Of a DNA stretch of 55,371 nucleotides, positions 7,750 through 15,772 are shown piece after piece; position 1 is the first letter of the stretch, and every line of letters starts with the position of its first letter. This stretch comes from Sphingomonas sp. (GTDB lineage Bacteria > Pseudomonadota > Alphaproteobacteria > Sphingomonadales > Sphingomonadaceae). The notes beneath the pieces were generated by a model. That model was not told where the DNA came from, searched no databases, and was given only the letters and a program-made list of their open reading frames with translations. The translations under genes were made by a program, and so were the position numbers. The stretch spans positions 1-55,371 of the forward strand of contig JAFIGU010000046.1 in NCBI GenBank assembly GCA_017849555.1. The letters run 5' to 3'.

Positions 7750-7777
7750 AACATAAGTCTCAGGCGACGGGTTGCAA
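7750..7777 (-). promoter_or_regulatory. Sigma70-type promoter of the sRNA
   Basis: On the minus strand, TTGCAA (7777-7772) is followed by 16 nt and then TATGTT (7755-7750). This is close to the TTGACA-N17-TATAAT pattern. The expected transcription start is near 7743. Confidence 0.6.
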
Positions 7778-7914
7778 GACCCTTGCCCGCGCAACCGGCT
7801 CTTTTTATCGCTACGGGGAAGAATTTGATCCGAATTGGGGAAAATTTACGCGCCCCACCGCTTCCCCGCCTTGTTCATGCGAGGCGAGAGATGGAAGCCG
7901 GCCTTGGCGAGGTT

Positions 7915-8460
7915 TCAGCCCGCCAGCGGCGGGATCATCCGCGCGAGCACCTTGTCGCGCAGGATGAACTGGTGGCGCAGCGCCGCGGCGCTATGCACCG
8001 CGACCAGCACCAGCATCAGCCAGCCGAGCGGGCCGTGCGCGGCACCGCCCAGATCGGCGGTGGCGCCCGACGCCGGCAGATAAGGGATGTCGAACGCGCC
8101 GAACCATTGCAGCGGACGGCGATGATCGGGCCCCGATACCATCAGCCAGCCGGATAGCGGCAGCGCGACGAGCAACACATAGAACAGGCCGTGGACCGTC
8201 CGCGCCGCGCTGCGCTCCCACGCCGGAATCTCGGGGGGCAGCGGCGGGGCGCGATGCCCCAGCCGCCAGCCGAGCCGCGCCGCGGTCAGCACCAGCACGG
8301 TGATCCCCGCCGCCTTGTGCGCCGGCATCAGCGCGCGCAACGCGGGGATCGCGTCATGCCCGATGCCGACGAGCAGGTTGAACAGGACGAGTAACGCGAT
8401 GAGCCAGTGAAGCGTGACCGCGACGCCGGAATAGCGCGCGTCGACCATCGGCCTGTTCAT
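7915..8460 (-). CDS. Cytochrome b561 family protein
   Basis: 181 residues, four hydrophobic helices. Conserved haem-ligand histidines appear as TLHWLIALLVLFN (helix 1), MPAHKAAGITVL (helix 2), TVHGLFYVLLVALPLSGW (helix 3) and LVAVHSAAALRHQF (helix 4). This is the prokaryotic di-haem cytochrome b561 pattern, an inner-membrane electron carrier that passes electrons from quinol or superoxide. Length is typical. It is 20 nt downstream of sapC on the same strand, so the two may be co-transcribed; there is no known functional link. Confidence 0.85.
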   Translation of the reverse strand: MNRPMVDARYSGVAVTLHWLIALLVLFNLLVGIGHDAIPALRALMPAHKAAGITVLVLTAARLGWRLGHRAPPLPPEIPAWERSAARTVHGLFYVLLVALPLSGWLMVSGPDHRRPLQWFGAFDIPYLPASGATADLGGAAHGPLGWLMLVLVAVHSAAALRHQFILRDKVLARMIPPLAG

Positions 8461-8480
8461 CGCGTCCCCCTCCCCGTTGT

Positions 8481-9251
8481 TTACACCGTCAGGGTCGGCT
8501 GCGGCACCAGGCCGAGGCGCACCTGCCGCGCGAAGATATCGCGCATCAGCGCAAGCGAAAAGAGATGCGCGTGGATCAGCGGCAGCATCCCGGACTTGGC
8601 CATCTTGCGCAGCTGATCACCGCGCAGATCGACCAGTTTCTCCTCGTTGACCATCTGGAAGCCGCGATAGACGAACGGCTGCTCATAGCCTTCGTGCTGG
8701 ATCGAAACCTCGCCTTCCATCAGCAGCTCGAGCTCGCGCAGCTCCTGCGCGAAGGCGGCGGTGCGCTGCCCGGCCTGTTCGAACGATTCGTTGAACGACA
8801 GGATGTTGCGGGTCAGCTCGGTCGGCTCGCTGCCGTCGAACAGCGCATCGCCCTCGTCGAACGCGCCGACCGTATCGCTGGTCGGATCGAAGCACAGCGA
8901 CAATTCGTCGGCATCCGGGCGCAGCCGCGCGAGCATGAACGGATAGCGGCGGACATAGGCCGGGACGTAGAAATTCTCTTCGGTCAGCTTGCCCTCGGCG
9001 TCGATGAACACGTTGACGCCTTCGTTGAGCCCCATCAGCGCCAGCGGCACGGGGTCCTCGCCCGCGCTGAACACGATCGGCATGAACCGCTGCGCCAGCG
9101 GAAATTCCTCGACCGTCAGCGGGATGGCGTGCTGCCCGCGGAGGAACGGCGCGACATTGGCCGGGCGAATACGATAATTGGCGTGCAGCTCGCTCGAAAG
9201 CGGCTCCAGGCCGTTGTAGAAAAGCGGAAGCTGCTGCGGCGCGCTGGCCAT
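8481..9251 (-). CDS. SapC family protein
   Basis: 256 residues from the ATG at 9251, chosen because GGAGA lies 6 nt before it; a longer reading from 9269 has no such site. SapC features: LPLFYNGLEPLSSELHANYR at the start, then FLRGQHAIPLTVEEFPLAQRFMPIVF, GLNEGVNVFID, YVPAYVRRYPFML and CFDPTSD. The protein has no signal peptide or membrane segment. SapC is named after the Campylobacter S-layer locus, but its biochemical role in proteobacteria is not established. In sphingomonads it is often found near TonB receptors and flavin-dependent halogenases, none of which are adjacent here. Confidence 0.85.
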   Translation of the reverse strand: MASAPQQLPLFYNGLEPLSSELHANYRIRPANVAPFLRGQHAIPLTVEEFPLAQRFMPIVFSAGEDPVPLALMGLNEGVNVFIDAEGKLTEENFYVPAYVRRYPFMLARLRPDADELSLCFDPTSDTVGAFDEGDALFDGSEPTELTRNILSFNESFEQAGQRTAAFAQELRELELLMEGEVSIQHEGYEQPFVYRGFQMVNEEKLVDLRGDQLRKMAKSGMLPLIHAHLFSLALMRDIFARQVRLGLVPQPTLTV

Positions 9252-9289
9252 TAGTCTCTCCAGTCTCAACAGATACGATTGCGGCCATC

Positions 9290-9368
9290 AGAGTCTGTTG
9301 GAAAAGCCCTTCGGGTCTTTCGGACGGCGCCGCACATGCGGTGAAACCGCCCTTTCCAAACAGACTCT
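9290..9368. repeat. Long imperfect inverted repeat between sapC and the FAD oxidase gene
   Basis: The left arm starting at 9290 (AGAGTCTGTTGGAAAAGCCC) pairs with the right arm 9349-9368 (GCCCTTTCCAAACAGACTCT) with a few mismatches; about 40 nt lie between. It is upstream of sapC and downstream of the FAD oxidase gene, both on the minus strand, so it could be the oxidase terminator, a sapC leader or a small repeat element. Confidence 0.6.
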
Positions 9369-9387
9369 CACACCCCCTTCGCAGGCC

Positions 9388-10836
9388 CTATTCGGCCGGC
9401 CCGCGCGGCGCAAGCGCCACGAGCTTGCCGGGGTTCATGATATTGTGGGGATCGAGCGCCGCCTTGATCGCGCGCAACGCGCTCATCCGGGCCGGCGAGG
9501 ACAGCCGCTCCAGCTCGCCGAGCTTCATCTGGCCGATCCCGTGCTCGGCCGAGATCGAGCCCCCGGCGGCGACCACCAGATCGTCGACGAACTGCGTGAC
9601 GACCGGCGCTTCCTGCGCCAGCCAGCGCGTGCGATCCGCCCCGGCGGGCGCGCGGACGTGGAAATGGACGTTGCCGTCGCCGAGATGCCCGAAGCCCGAG
9701 GCGCGCGTGCCGGGGAAGCGCGCCTCGCACGCCGCCGCCGCCTCGATCATGAAGCGCGGCATCGCCTCGATCGGCACTGAGATATCGTGCTGCGCCGCAG
9801 GGCCGGTCGCGCGCTCCGCTTCAGAAATCGATTCGCGGATGCGCCAGAAGGCATCGGCCTGCGCCTCGCTCGCGGCGATCGTCGCGTCGGCCACCAGCCC
9901 GTCGGCCAGCGCGGCGCCGAGCATATGTTCGACGATCGCGGCGGGCGCCTCGCGCGCATCGTGCGCGGCGGTTACCTCGATCAGGGCATGCCATGGATGC
10001 GCGCCCGACAGCGGCGCACGCGTGCCGGGGATATGCCGCAGCACCGCGTCGAGCGATTCCGCGGGGAGCAGCTCGAAACTCTCGACGCCCTCGCTCGCGC
10101 GCTGGAAGCGACGAAGCAGCGTCAGCGCCGCTGCGGGGTCGGCCAGTCCGACCCACGCCACCGTGCGCGCCGCCACCGCCGGCACCAGCCGCACCGTCGC
10201 CGCGGTAACCACCCCCAAGGTCCCCTCCCCGCCGATCAGCAATTGCGTGAGGTCATAGCCGCGATTGTCCTTCTTCAGCGCGGCGAGGCCGTCGTGGATC
10301 TGGCCGTCGGGCAGCACCGCCTCCAGCCCTGCGACCAGCCCGCGCATCGTCCCGAAGCGCAGCACCTGCGTCCCCCCGGCATTGGTCGAGACGAGCCCGC
10401 CGATCGTCGCCGACCCCTTCGCGCCGAGCGACAAGGGGAAACGCATCCCGACCGTCGCGGCGGCGGCGTGAAGCTCGGCGAGGATCACCCCCGCCTCGAC
10501 CACCGCGAGTCCGGCCTCGGCGTCGAGCGACCGGATCGCGTTCATCCGCCGGAGCGAAAGGATCGCCGCGCCGCCGTCCGCCGGCGGGGTCGCGCCGCCG
10601 ACCATCGAGGTATTGCCCCCCTGCGGCACCAGCGGCACGCGGTGCGCCGCCGCCGCCGCGACGATCGCGGCTACCTCGGCGGTCGATGTCGGCGCGAGCA
10701 ACAAGGCGGCATGGCCATGCCAGCGGCCGCGCCAATCGGTTTCCCACGGCGCGATCTCGGCGGGATCGGTGACAATCACGCGCGCCGGCAAATGGCCGGC
10801 GAGCGCATCGACAAGGCGGATCTGGTCGGGGGTCAT
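9388..10836 (-). CDS. FAD-binding oxidoreductase, GlcD/D2HGDH family
   Basis: 482 residues from the ATG at 10836 (AAGG 8 nt upstream); an adjacent ATG at 10839 and a GTG at 10866 are alternatives. The PCMH-type FAD domain covers the first half: VPLVPQGGNTSMVGGATP (FAD pyrophosphate loop), GAKGSATIGGLVSTNAGG, GLEAVLPDG and LLIGGEGTLGVVTAA. The C-terminal FAD-oxidase domain has HISVPIE-like (HDISVPIEAMPRF), GHLGDGNVHFH, SAEHGIGQMK and LDPHNIMNPGK. This set defines FAD-linked D-2-hydroxy-acid dehydrogenases (D-lactate, D-2-hydroxyglutarate, glycolate). Which acid is used cannot be read from the sequence. Divergent from the small secreted-protein gene. Confidence 0.88.
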   Translation of the reverse strand: MTPDQIRLVDALAGHLPARVIVTDPAEIAPWETDWRGRWHGHAALLLAPTSTAEVAAIVAAAAAHRVPLVPQGGNTSMVGGATPPADGGAAILSLRRMNAIRSLDAEAGLAVVEAGVILAELHAAAATVGMRFPLSLGAKGSATIGGLVSTNAGGTQVLRFGTMRGLVAGLEAVLPDGQIHDGLAALKKDNRGYDLTQLLIGGEGTLGVVTAATVRLVPAVAARTVAWVGLADPAAALTLLRRFQRASEGVESFELLPAESLDAVLRHIPGTRAPLSGAHPWHALIEVTAAHDAREAPAAIVEHMLGAALADGLVADATIAASEAQADAFWRIRESISEAERATGPAAQHDISVPIEAMPRFMIEAAAACEARFPGTRASGFGHLGDGNVHFHVRAPAGADRTRWLAQEAPVVTQFVDDLVVAAGGSISAEHGIGQMKLGELERLSSPARMSALRAIKAALDPHNIMNPGKLVALAPRGPAE

Positions 10837-10905
10837 CATCTTCACCTTCGCACGCAATTCATCCACGGTTCAAATCCCATCCGCCACGTTTCGTCCCGTT
10901 TGCCT

Positions 10906-11379
10906 ATGTTCGATCGCGCCCTGCCCATCCTGACGCTCACCGCGCTCACGCCCTTGCTGGCGTCGGCGAGGGAGCCCGACGCCTTCGCGATGGCGGGGAC
11001 GCAATGGGCGCAGGTGATCATCCACGAGCGGATGGTGATCCGCATCCCGCGCACCGATTCGAATGACAATGCGCGCCCGCTCTACCGCGCGCCGCCCACC
11101 GCAACCGGGTGGCGCGAGAATCGCGCGCCGAAATGCGTTTCGTCGGATTCGATCGTCGCGGCGGCGATGGACGGCGGCGACGTCGATCTGGAAATGGTGG
11201 ACGGCGCACGGGTGCGCGCCAAACTGGGCGACGATTGCCCGACGCTCAAATTCTACACCGGTTTCTACCTCAAGCGCACCTCGGACGGGATGATCTGCGC
11301 CGGCCGCGACGCGCTGCGTTCGCGTTCGGGCGCACGCTGCGATATCGTCCGTTTCCGCGCCCTGGTCGCGCAGCGATAG
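10906..11379 (+). CDS. Small secreted protein of unknown function
   Basis: 157 residues. The N-terminus MFDRALPILTLTALTPLLASA is a signal peptide, so the protein should be periplasmic or outer-membrane associated. The mature part is polar and has four cysteines (PKCVSS, DDCPTL, MICAGR, ARCDIV) that could form two disulfides. A repeated theme of Arg-rich and acidic patches is seen, but no enzyme motif. I do not recognise a family. It is divergent from the FAD oxidase gene, about 70 nt apart, and may share its promoter region. The start is supported by the signal peptide rather than by a ribosome site. Confidence 0.65.
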   Translation: MFDRALPILTLTALTPLLASAREPDAFAMAGTQWAQVIIHERMVIRIPRTDSNDNARPLYRAPPTATGWRENRAPKCVSSDSIVAAAMDGGDVDLEMVDGARVRAKLGDDCPTLKFYTGFYLKRTSDGMICAGRDALRSRSGARCDIVRFRALVAQR

Positions 11380-11469
11380 CGCCCCGACACCACAAAAACT
11401 TGACTTTTCGCGCGCAATCGCGTTCCGGCGGAGAGGGCGCGCGCCTTGCCGCTCTTTCTCGGAACCGCC

Positions 11470-12849
11470 ATGAGCTTCGCCGATCTCGGCCTGTCAGATG
11501 AACTGCTTCGCGCCGTAGCCGATACGGGCTATAACGAGCCGACCCCGATCCAGGCCTCGGCCATCCCCTCGGTGCTGATGATGCGCGACATCATCGGCAT
11601 CGCGCAGACCGGCACCGGCAAGACCGCCTCGTTCGTGCTGCCGATGATCGACATCCTCGCCCACGGCCGCAGCCGCGCGCGGATGCCGCGCAGCCTGATC
11701 CTCGAACCGACCCGCGAACTCGCCGCGCAGGTAGCGGAGAATTTCGAGAAATACGGCAAATATCACAAACTCTCGATGGCGCTGCTGATCGGCGGCGTGC
11801 AGATGGGCGATCAGGTCAAGGCGCTGGAAAAGGGCGTCGATGTGCTGATCGCCACCCCCGGCCGGCTGATGGACCTGTTCGAGCGCGGCAAGATCCTGCT
11901 CACCGGGTGCAACCTGCTCGTGATCGACGAGGCAGACCGGATGCTCGACATGGGATTCATTCCCGATATCGAGACGATCTGCACCAAGCTGCCCGCCACT
12001 CGCCAGACCCTGCTGTTCTCCGCGACGATGCCCCCGCCGATCAAGAAACTGGCGGATCGCTTCCTCAGCAACCCCAAGACGATCGAAGTCGCGCGCCCGG
12101 CGACGACCAACACCAACATCACGCAATGGCTGGTGCCGGTGAAGGGCTCGGCGTTCGACAAGCGCGACACGCTGCGCGCGCTGCTGCGCGGTGAAGAGGT
12201 GCGCACCGCGATCATCTTCTGCAACCGCAAGACGACGGTGCGCGAGCTCAACAAGAGCCTCAAGAAGCACGGCTTCGCCTCGGGCGAAATCCACGGCGAC
12301 ATGGAGCAGCCGGCGCGGCTGGCCGAGCTCGACCGGTTCAAGCAGGGCGATATCAACATCCTCGTCGCCTCCGACGTCGCGGCGCGCGGGCTCGATATCA
12401 AGGGCGTCAGCCACGTCTTCAACTTCGACGCGCCGTGGCATCCCGACGATTATGTCCACCGCATCGGCCGCACCGGCCGCGCGGGCGCGACCGGCGTCGC
12501 TTACACGCTGATCGGCAAGGACGACGAAGAGAATATCGATAATATCGAAAAGCTTACCGGGCAGAAGATCGCCCGCCTCGCCGCCCCGGCGGTCGAAGCG
12601 GCAGAGGATCGCCCGGCGCGCGAGGAAAAGCCGCGCCGCGGCCGCCGCCCCCGCGCCGATGAAGCCGCGCCGGCACCGGACGCACCGCGCAACGCGCGCA
12701 AGTCCGCCCCCGCCGCGAAGACCGCACCTGCCCAGAAGGCCGAGCGCGCACCCGAACCGCGCCGCCAGCGCGAGCGGCGCGACGACACCCCGGACGACGG
12801 GTGGAACGGGCCGGTGCCGAGCTTCCTGAGCGTTTCGATCGAGGCCTGA
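11470..12849 (+). CDS. DEAD-box RNA helicase, RhlE type
   Basis: 459 residues, start at MSFADLGLSDELL. All helicase motifs are present: Q motif (YNEPTPIQASAIP), I (AQTGTGKT), Ia (PTRELAAQ), Ib (TPGR), II (DEAD), III (SAT), IV (IIFCNRK), V (ASDVAARGLDI) and VI (HRIGRTGRAG). RhlE-type enzymes unwind short RNA duplexes in ribosome assembly and RNA turnover, often at low temperature. The last 90 residues form a low-complexity tail rich in Arg, Pro, Ala and Lys, which usually binds RNA non-specifically. The Nudix gene follows within a few bases. Confidence 0.92.
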   Translation: MSFADLGLSDELLRAVADTGYNEPTPIQASAIPSVLMMRDIIGIAQTGTGKTASFVLPMIDILAHGRSRARMPRSLILEPTRELAAQVAENFEKYGKYHKLSMALLIGGVQMGDQVKALEKGVDVLIATPGRLMDLFERGKILLTGCNLLVIDEADRMLDMGFIPDIETICTKLPATRQTLLFSATMPPPIKKLADRFLSNPKTIEVARPATTNTNITQWLVPVKGSAFDKRDTLRALLRGEEVRTAIIFCNRKTTVRELNKSLKKHGFASGEIHGDMEQPARLAELDRFKQGDINILVASDVAARGLDIKGVSHVFNFDAPWHPDDYVHRIGRTGRAGATGVAYTLIGKDDEENIDNIEKLTGQKIARLAAPAVEAAEDRPAREEKPRRGRRPRADEAAPAPDAPRNARKSAPAAKTAPAQKAERAPEPRRQRERRDDTPDDGWNGPVPSFLSVSIEA

Positions 12850-12854
12850 GGCCC

Positions 12855-13325
12855 TTGGTCGCGTTGCGCTACCGCATAGCCGGTCGCGCGATGCGGCTGT
12901 GGTGGCGAATGGCGCGCCCGCGGACATTCGGGGTGCGTGCGTTGCTGACCGATCCCGCGGGGCGCATCGCGCTGGTCCGTCATCATTATATCGCCGGCTG
13001 GTATCTGCCCGGCGGCGGCGTCGACAAAAACGAGAGCGCCGAGGAGGCGATCCGCCGCGAACTCGCCGAAGAGGTCGGGCTGGCGGATGTCGAGATCGCC
13101 GGGCTGCTCGGGGTCTATCACAACCGCAGCCAGGCGAAGGACGATCATGTCGTGGTGTTCGTCGCGCGCGTGGCCGATCCCGCCGCGCTCCACGCCGCCG
13201 ACGCGCGCGAGATTGCCGAGGCCGGCTGGTTCGCCCCTGATACACTCCCCGAAGGCACCTCCCCCGCCACCCGGCGCCGCATCGCCGAGCATCTCGCGGC
13301 GCGCCAAGGGCATGGGGCGTGGTGA
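12855..13325 (+). CDS. Nudix hydrolase
   Basis: The Nudix box G-x5-E-x7-REUXEE-x-GU is read as GGGVDKNESAEEAIRRELAEEVGL, with LVRHHYIAGWYLPGGG before it. Such enzymes hydrolyse nucleoside diphosphates linked to another moiety; the substrate is unknown. The start is uncertain: a TTG at 12855, 6 nt after the helicase stop with GAGG upstream, gives 156 residues; the first ATG is at 12891 without a visible ribosome site. I chose the TTG because related proteins carry a basic amphipathic segment before the RLWWR sequence. Likely coupled to the helicase gene. Confidence 0.8.
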   Translation: MVALRYRIAGRAMRLWWRMARPRTFGVRALLTDPAGRIALVRHHYIAGWYLPGGGVDKNESAEEAIRRELAEEVGLADVEIAGLLGVYHNRSQAKDDHVVVFVARVADPAALHAADAREIAEAGWFAPDTLPEGTSPATRRRIAEHLAARQGHGAW

Positions 13326-13387
13326 TGTCCGTGATCCGGCTACGCGGTCGCCAGAGCACCGCGCGTTAAATCGGCTTCAATTTACTG

Positions 13388-13530
13388 GTCCACCCCGGCG
13401 AGGGCCGGGTTCCAGTCACGAGCGGCCTGATGCTGGACCCCGGCCTTCGCCGGGGTGGATCAAGGTTGCTCACGACGCTCGAACGCCGGCGCCCTGGCAT
13501 CTGGGTCCCCGCGTTCGCCGGGACACGGAT
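13388..13530. repeat. Palindromic intergenic repeat cluster (REP-like)
   Basis: Three GC-rich palindromic units lie between the Nudix and TldD/PmbA genes. TCCACCCCGGCGAGGGCCGG (13389-13408) is an inverted copy of the unit at 13438-13459 (CCCCGGCCTTCGCCGGGG core). A third unit with TCCCCGCGTTCGCCGGGA lies at about 13505-13522. No gene is seen in the roughly 270 nt between the two coding regions. Confidence 0.8.
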
Positions 13531-13598
13531 TAAGCGATAGCGCCGCATCCACTCGTTCCGGTCTGGACTTTAAGCCCAGCGCCCCTAAGTCCCCCGCC

Positions 13599-14945
13599 AT
13601 GCTTACTTCCGATCAGGCGCGCGATCGCGCTCAGGATATCGTGGCGCGCGCGGTCCGCGCCGGCGCCGATGCCGCCGATGCGATCTTCGCCGCCGATGCC
13701 TCGAGCGAAGTGTCGGTCCGGCTCGGCAAGCTCGAGGATGTCGGGCGGTCGGAAAGCGAAGATCTCGGGTTGCGCGTCTTCGTCGGGCACCGTTCGGCGA
13801 GCGTGTCGACCTCCGACCTGTCGTCGCAGGCGATGGACGCGCTGGTCGAACGCGCGGTGGCGATGGCACGCGAGGCGCCCGAGGATCTTTGGGCCGGGCT
13901 CGCCCCGGAGGAGCGCTTGCTCCACGGCGCGCCGCCGGCGCTCGACCTTGAGGATCGCGCGGAACTGTCCCCCGCCGAATTGCGCGAGATCGCCGCCGCG
14001 ACCGAGGATGCCGCGCGCGCCGTCCCCGGCGTCACCAACAGCGAGGGCGGCGGCGCCAGCGCGTCGCGAAGCGTGATCGCGCTCGCCACCAGCCACGGCT
14101 TCGCGGGCGGCTATGCCACCACCGGCTTCGGCCTCTCCGCCAGCGTGATCGCCGGCGAGGGCGGCGGGATGCAGCGCGATTACGCCTTCCATTCCGCGCG
14201 CCATCGCCACCGGCTCAATGCGCCAGAGACGATCGGGCGCGAGGCGGGGCAGCGCGCGGTGGCGCGGCTCGATCCCGGCCGGATGGAGAGCGGCGCGATG
14301 CCGGTGGTGCTCGATCCGCGCGTCGGCGCCGGGTTGCTCGGGCATCTGACCGGGGCGATCTCCGGCCCGTCGATCGCACGCAAGACGAGTTTCCTGCTCG
14401 ATGCGCTCGGCACCCGGGTGTTCGCCGCGGGGATTCGCATCTGCGACGATCCGCACCGCCCGCACGGGCTGCGCTCGCGCCCGTTCGACGGCGAGGGGCT
14501 GCCGGTATCGCCCACCGCGCTGGTCGAGGACGGGGTGCTCGAAACCTGGCTGCTCGATTCGGCCTCCGCGCGTCAGCTTGGGCTGGAGCCGACCGGGCAT
14601 GCCGCGCGCGGGGTCGGCGGCGCGCCGGGGGTGTCGACCAGCAACCTCTATCTCGACGCGGGGCATGTCCCGGTCGAGACGCTGATCGCGGATATCGTCA
14701 GCGGGGTCTATGTCACCGAAATGATCGGTCACGGTGTCAACGGCGTCACCGGCGACTACAGCCGCGGCGCGGCGGGCTTCAGAATCGAGAATGGCGAGAT
14801 CACCCGCCCGGTCGCCGAATTCACGATCGCGGGCAACCTCAAGGACATGTTCCTTGCGCTGACCCCGGCGAACGATCTCGAATTCCGCTACGGCACCAAT
14901 GTCCCCACCTTGCGCATCGACGGAATGACGGTCGCGGGTGGCTGA
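13599..14945 (+). CDS. TldD/PmbA family metalloprotease-like protein
   Basis: 448 residues, start MLTSDQARDRAQ. PmbA-like features: an N-terminal region with LGKLEDVGRSESEDLGLRVF, the central GGYATTGFGLSASVIAGEGGGMQRDY, a LDPRVGAGLLGHLTGAISGPS region, DDPHRPHGLRSRPFDGEG, and the C-terminal MIGHGVNGVTGDYSRGAAGF and EFTIAGNLKDMF. TldE/PmbA is the non-catalytic partner of the TldD zinc protease, which processes peptides such as microcin precursors and acts in toxin-antitoxin turnover. The HExxxH zinc motif of TldD is absent, which supports the PmbA/TldE side. The next gene starts 8 nt before its stop. Confidence 0.87.
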   Translation: MLTSDQARDRAQDIVARAVRAGADAADAIFAADASSEVSVRLGKLEDVGRSESEDLGLRVFVGHRSASVSTSDLSSQAMDALVERAVAMAREAPEDLWAGLAPEERLLHGAPPALDLEDRAELSPAELREIAAATEDAARAVPGVTNSEGGGASASRSVIALATSHGFAGGYATTGFGLSASVIAGEGGGMQRDYAFHSARHRHRLNAPETIGREAGQRAVARLDPGRMESGAMPVVLDPRVGAGLLGHLTGAISGPSIARKTSFLLDALGTRVFAAGIRICDDPHRPHGLRSRPFDGEGLPVSPTALVEDGVLETWLLDSASARQLGLEPTGHAARGVGGAPGVSTSNLYLDAGHVPVETLIADIVSGVYVTEMIGHGVNGVTGDYSRGAAGFRIENGEITRPVAEFTIAGNLKDMFLALTPANDLEFRYGTNVPTLRIDGMTVAGG

Positions 14946-15726
14946 CGCGCGGCTCAGCGAAGCGGTCGCGGGGGTCGCCCGCGAAGCCGGGGCGCTCGCG
15001 ATGGCGCGCTGGCAGACCGATTTCGCGCGCTGGGAAAAGGTGCCGGGGAGCCCGGTGTGCGAGGTCGATCTCGATATCGACGCGATGCTCCGCGCGCGGC
15101 TGACCGCATTGCTCCCCGATGCCGGCTGGCTGTCCGAGGAAACCGCCGACAGCGCCGAACGGCTGACCCGCGACCGCGTCTGGGTGGTCGACCCGATCGA
15201 CGGCACGCGCGACTATATCCGCGGACGCCCCGGCTGGGCGGTGTCGATCGCATTGGTCGAACACGGCCAGCCGCTGCTCGCGGTGCTCGACGCCCCGGCG
15301 CGCGGCGAGGCATGGCGTGCCGGCGCGGGGACGGGCGCGACGCTCAACGGCGTTGCGATCCGCGCGGGCGATCGCGCGATCTTCCCCGGATCGCGCGTAC
15401 CGACCGACGCCTTGCCCAAGGTCGACCGCGATCTGGTCGCGGTGGAAAAGCCCAATTCGATCGCGTTGAGGATGGCGATGGTCGCCGACGATCGCGCCGA
15501 TCTGGTCGCGACCTTGCGCTGGGGCAATGAGTGGGACATCGCCGCCGCCGCGCTAATCGCGGCCGAGGCCGGCGCGGCGACGAGCGACGCCTTCGGCGCG
15601 CAACTGACCTTCAACAAACCCGATCCGCGCGCCTTCGGGGTGATCGTCTCGACGCAGGGGATTCACGCCGCGGCGGTGGAGCGGCTGCACGACCGCGCCG
15701 AAGCGATCGTGGCGGAGGGGCGGTAA
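14938..15726 (+). CDS. Inositol monophosphatase family protein, CysQ-like
   Basis: 262 residues, GTG start overlapping the PmbA-like gene by 8 nt. Metal-site motifs: SEETAD (Glu-Glu), WVVDPIDGTRDYI (D-P-I-D-G-T signature) and the C-terminal GNEWDIAAAALIAAEAGA. This is the Li+-sensitive, Mg2+-dependent phosphatase fold. Within it, the sequence pattern near DPIDGTRDYIRG best fits 3'(2'),5'-bisphosphate nucleotidase (CysQ), which removes pAp from sulfate assimilation; inositol monophosphatase remains possible. Translational coupling with PmbA is common in this group but has no known meaning. Confidence 0.82.
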   Translation: MADARLSEAVAGVAREAGALAMARWQTDFARWEKVPGSPVCEVDLDIDAMLRARLTALLPDAGWLSEETADSAERLTRDRVWVVDPIDGTRDYIRGRPGWAVSIALVEHGQPLLAVLDAPARGEAWRAGAGTGATLNGVAIRAGDRAIFPGSRVPTDALPKVDRDLVAVEKPNSIALRMAMVADDRADLVATLRWGNEWDIAAAALIAAEAGAATSDAFGAQLTFNKPDPRAFGVIVSTQGIHAAAVERLHDRAEAIVAEGR

Positions 15727-15741
15727 CCCGGCCCCCTCCCC

Positions 15742-15770
15742 CTGGTGTCCCCGCGAAGGCGGGAGCCCAA
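15742..15770. repeat. Single palindromic repeat between convergent genes
   Basis: A GGTGTCCCCGCGAAGGCGGG palindrome lies between the stops of the CysQ-like gene and the HAD gene. It is the same type as the cluster at 13388 and the pair at 30353, and could act as a two-way terminator. Confidence 0.6.
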
Positions 15771-15772
15771 AT

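Noticed and set aside
11494..13359. 621-residue minus-strand frame opposite the helicase and Nudix genes
   Set aside because: Arg/Ala-rich composition with no motif; it is an antisense shadow of a clear DEAD-box gene.
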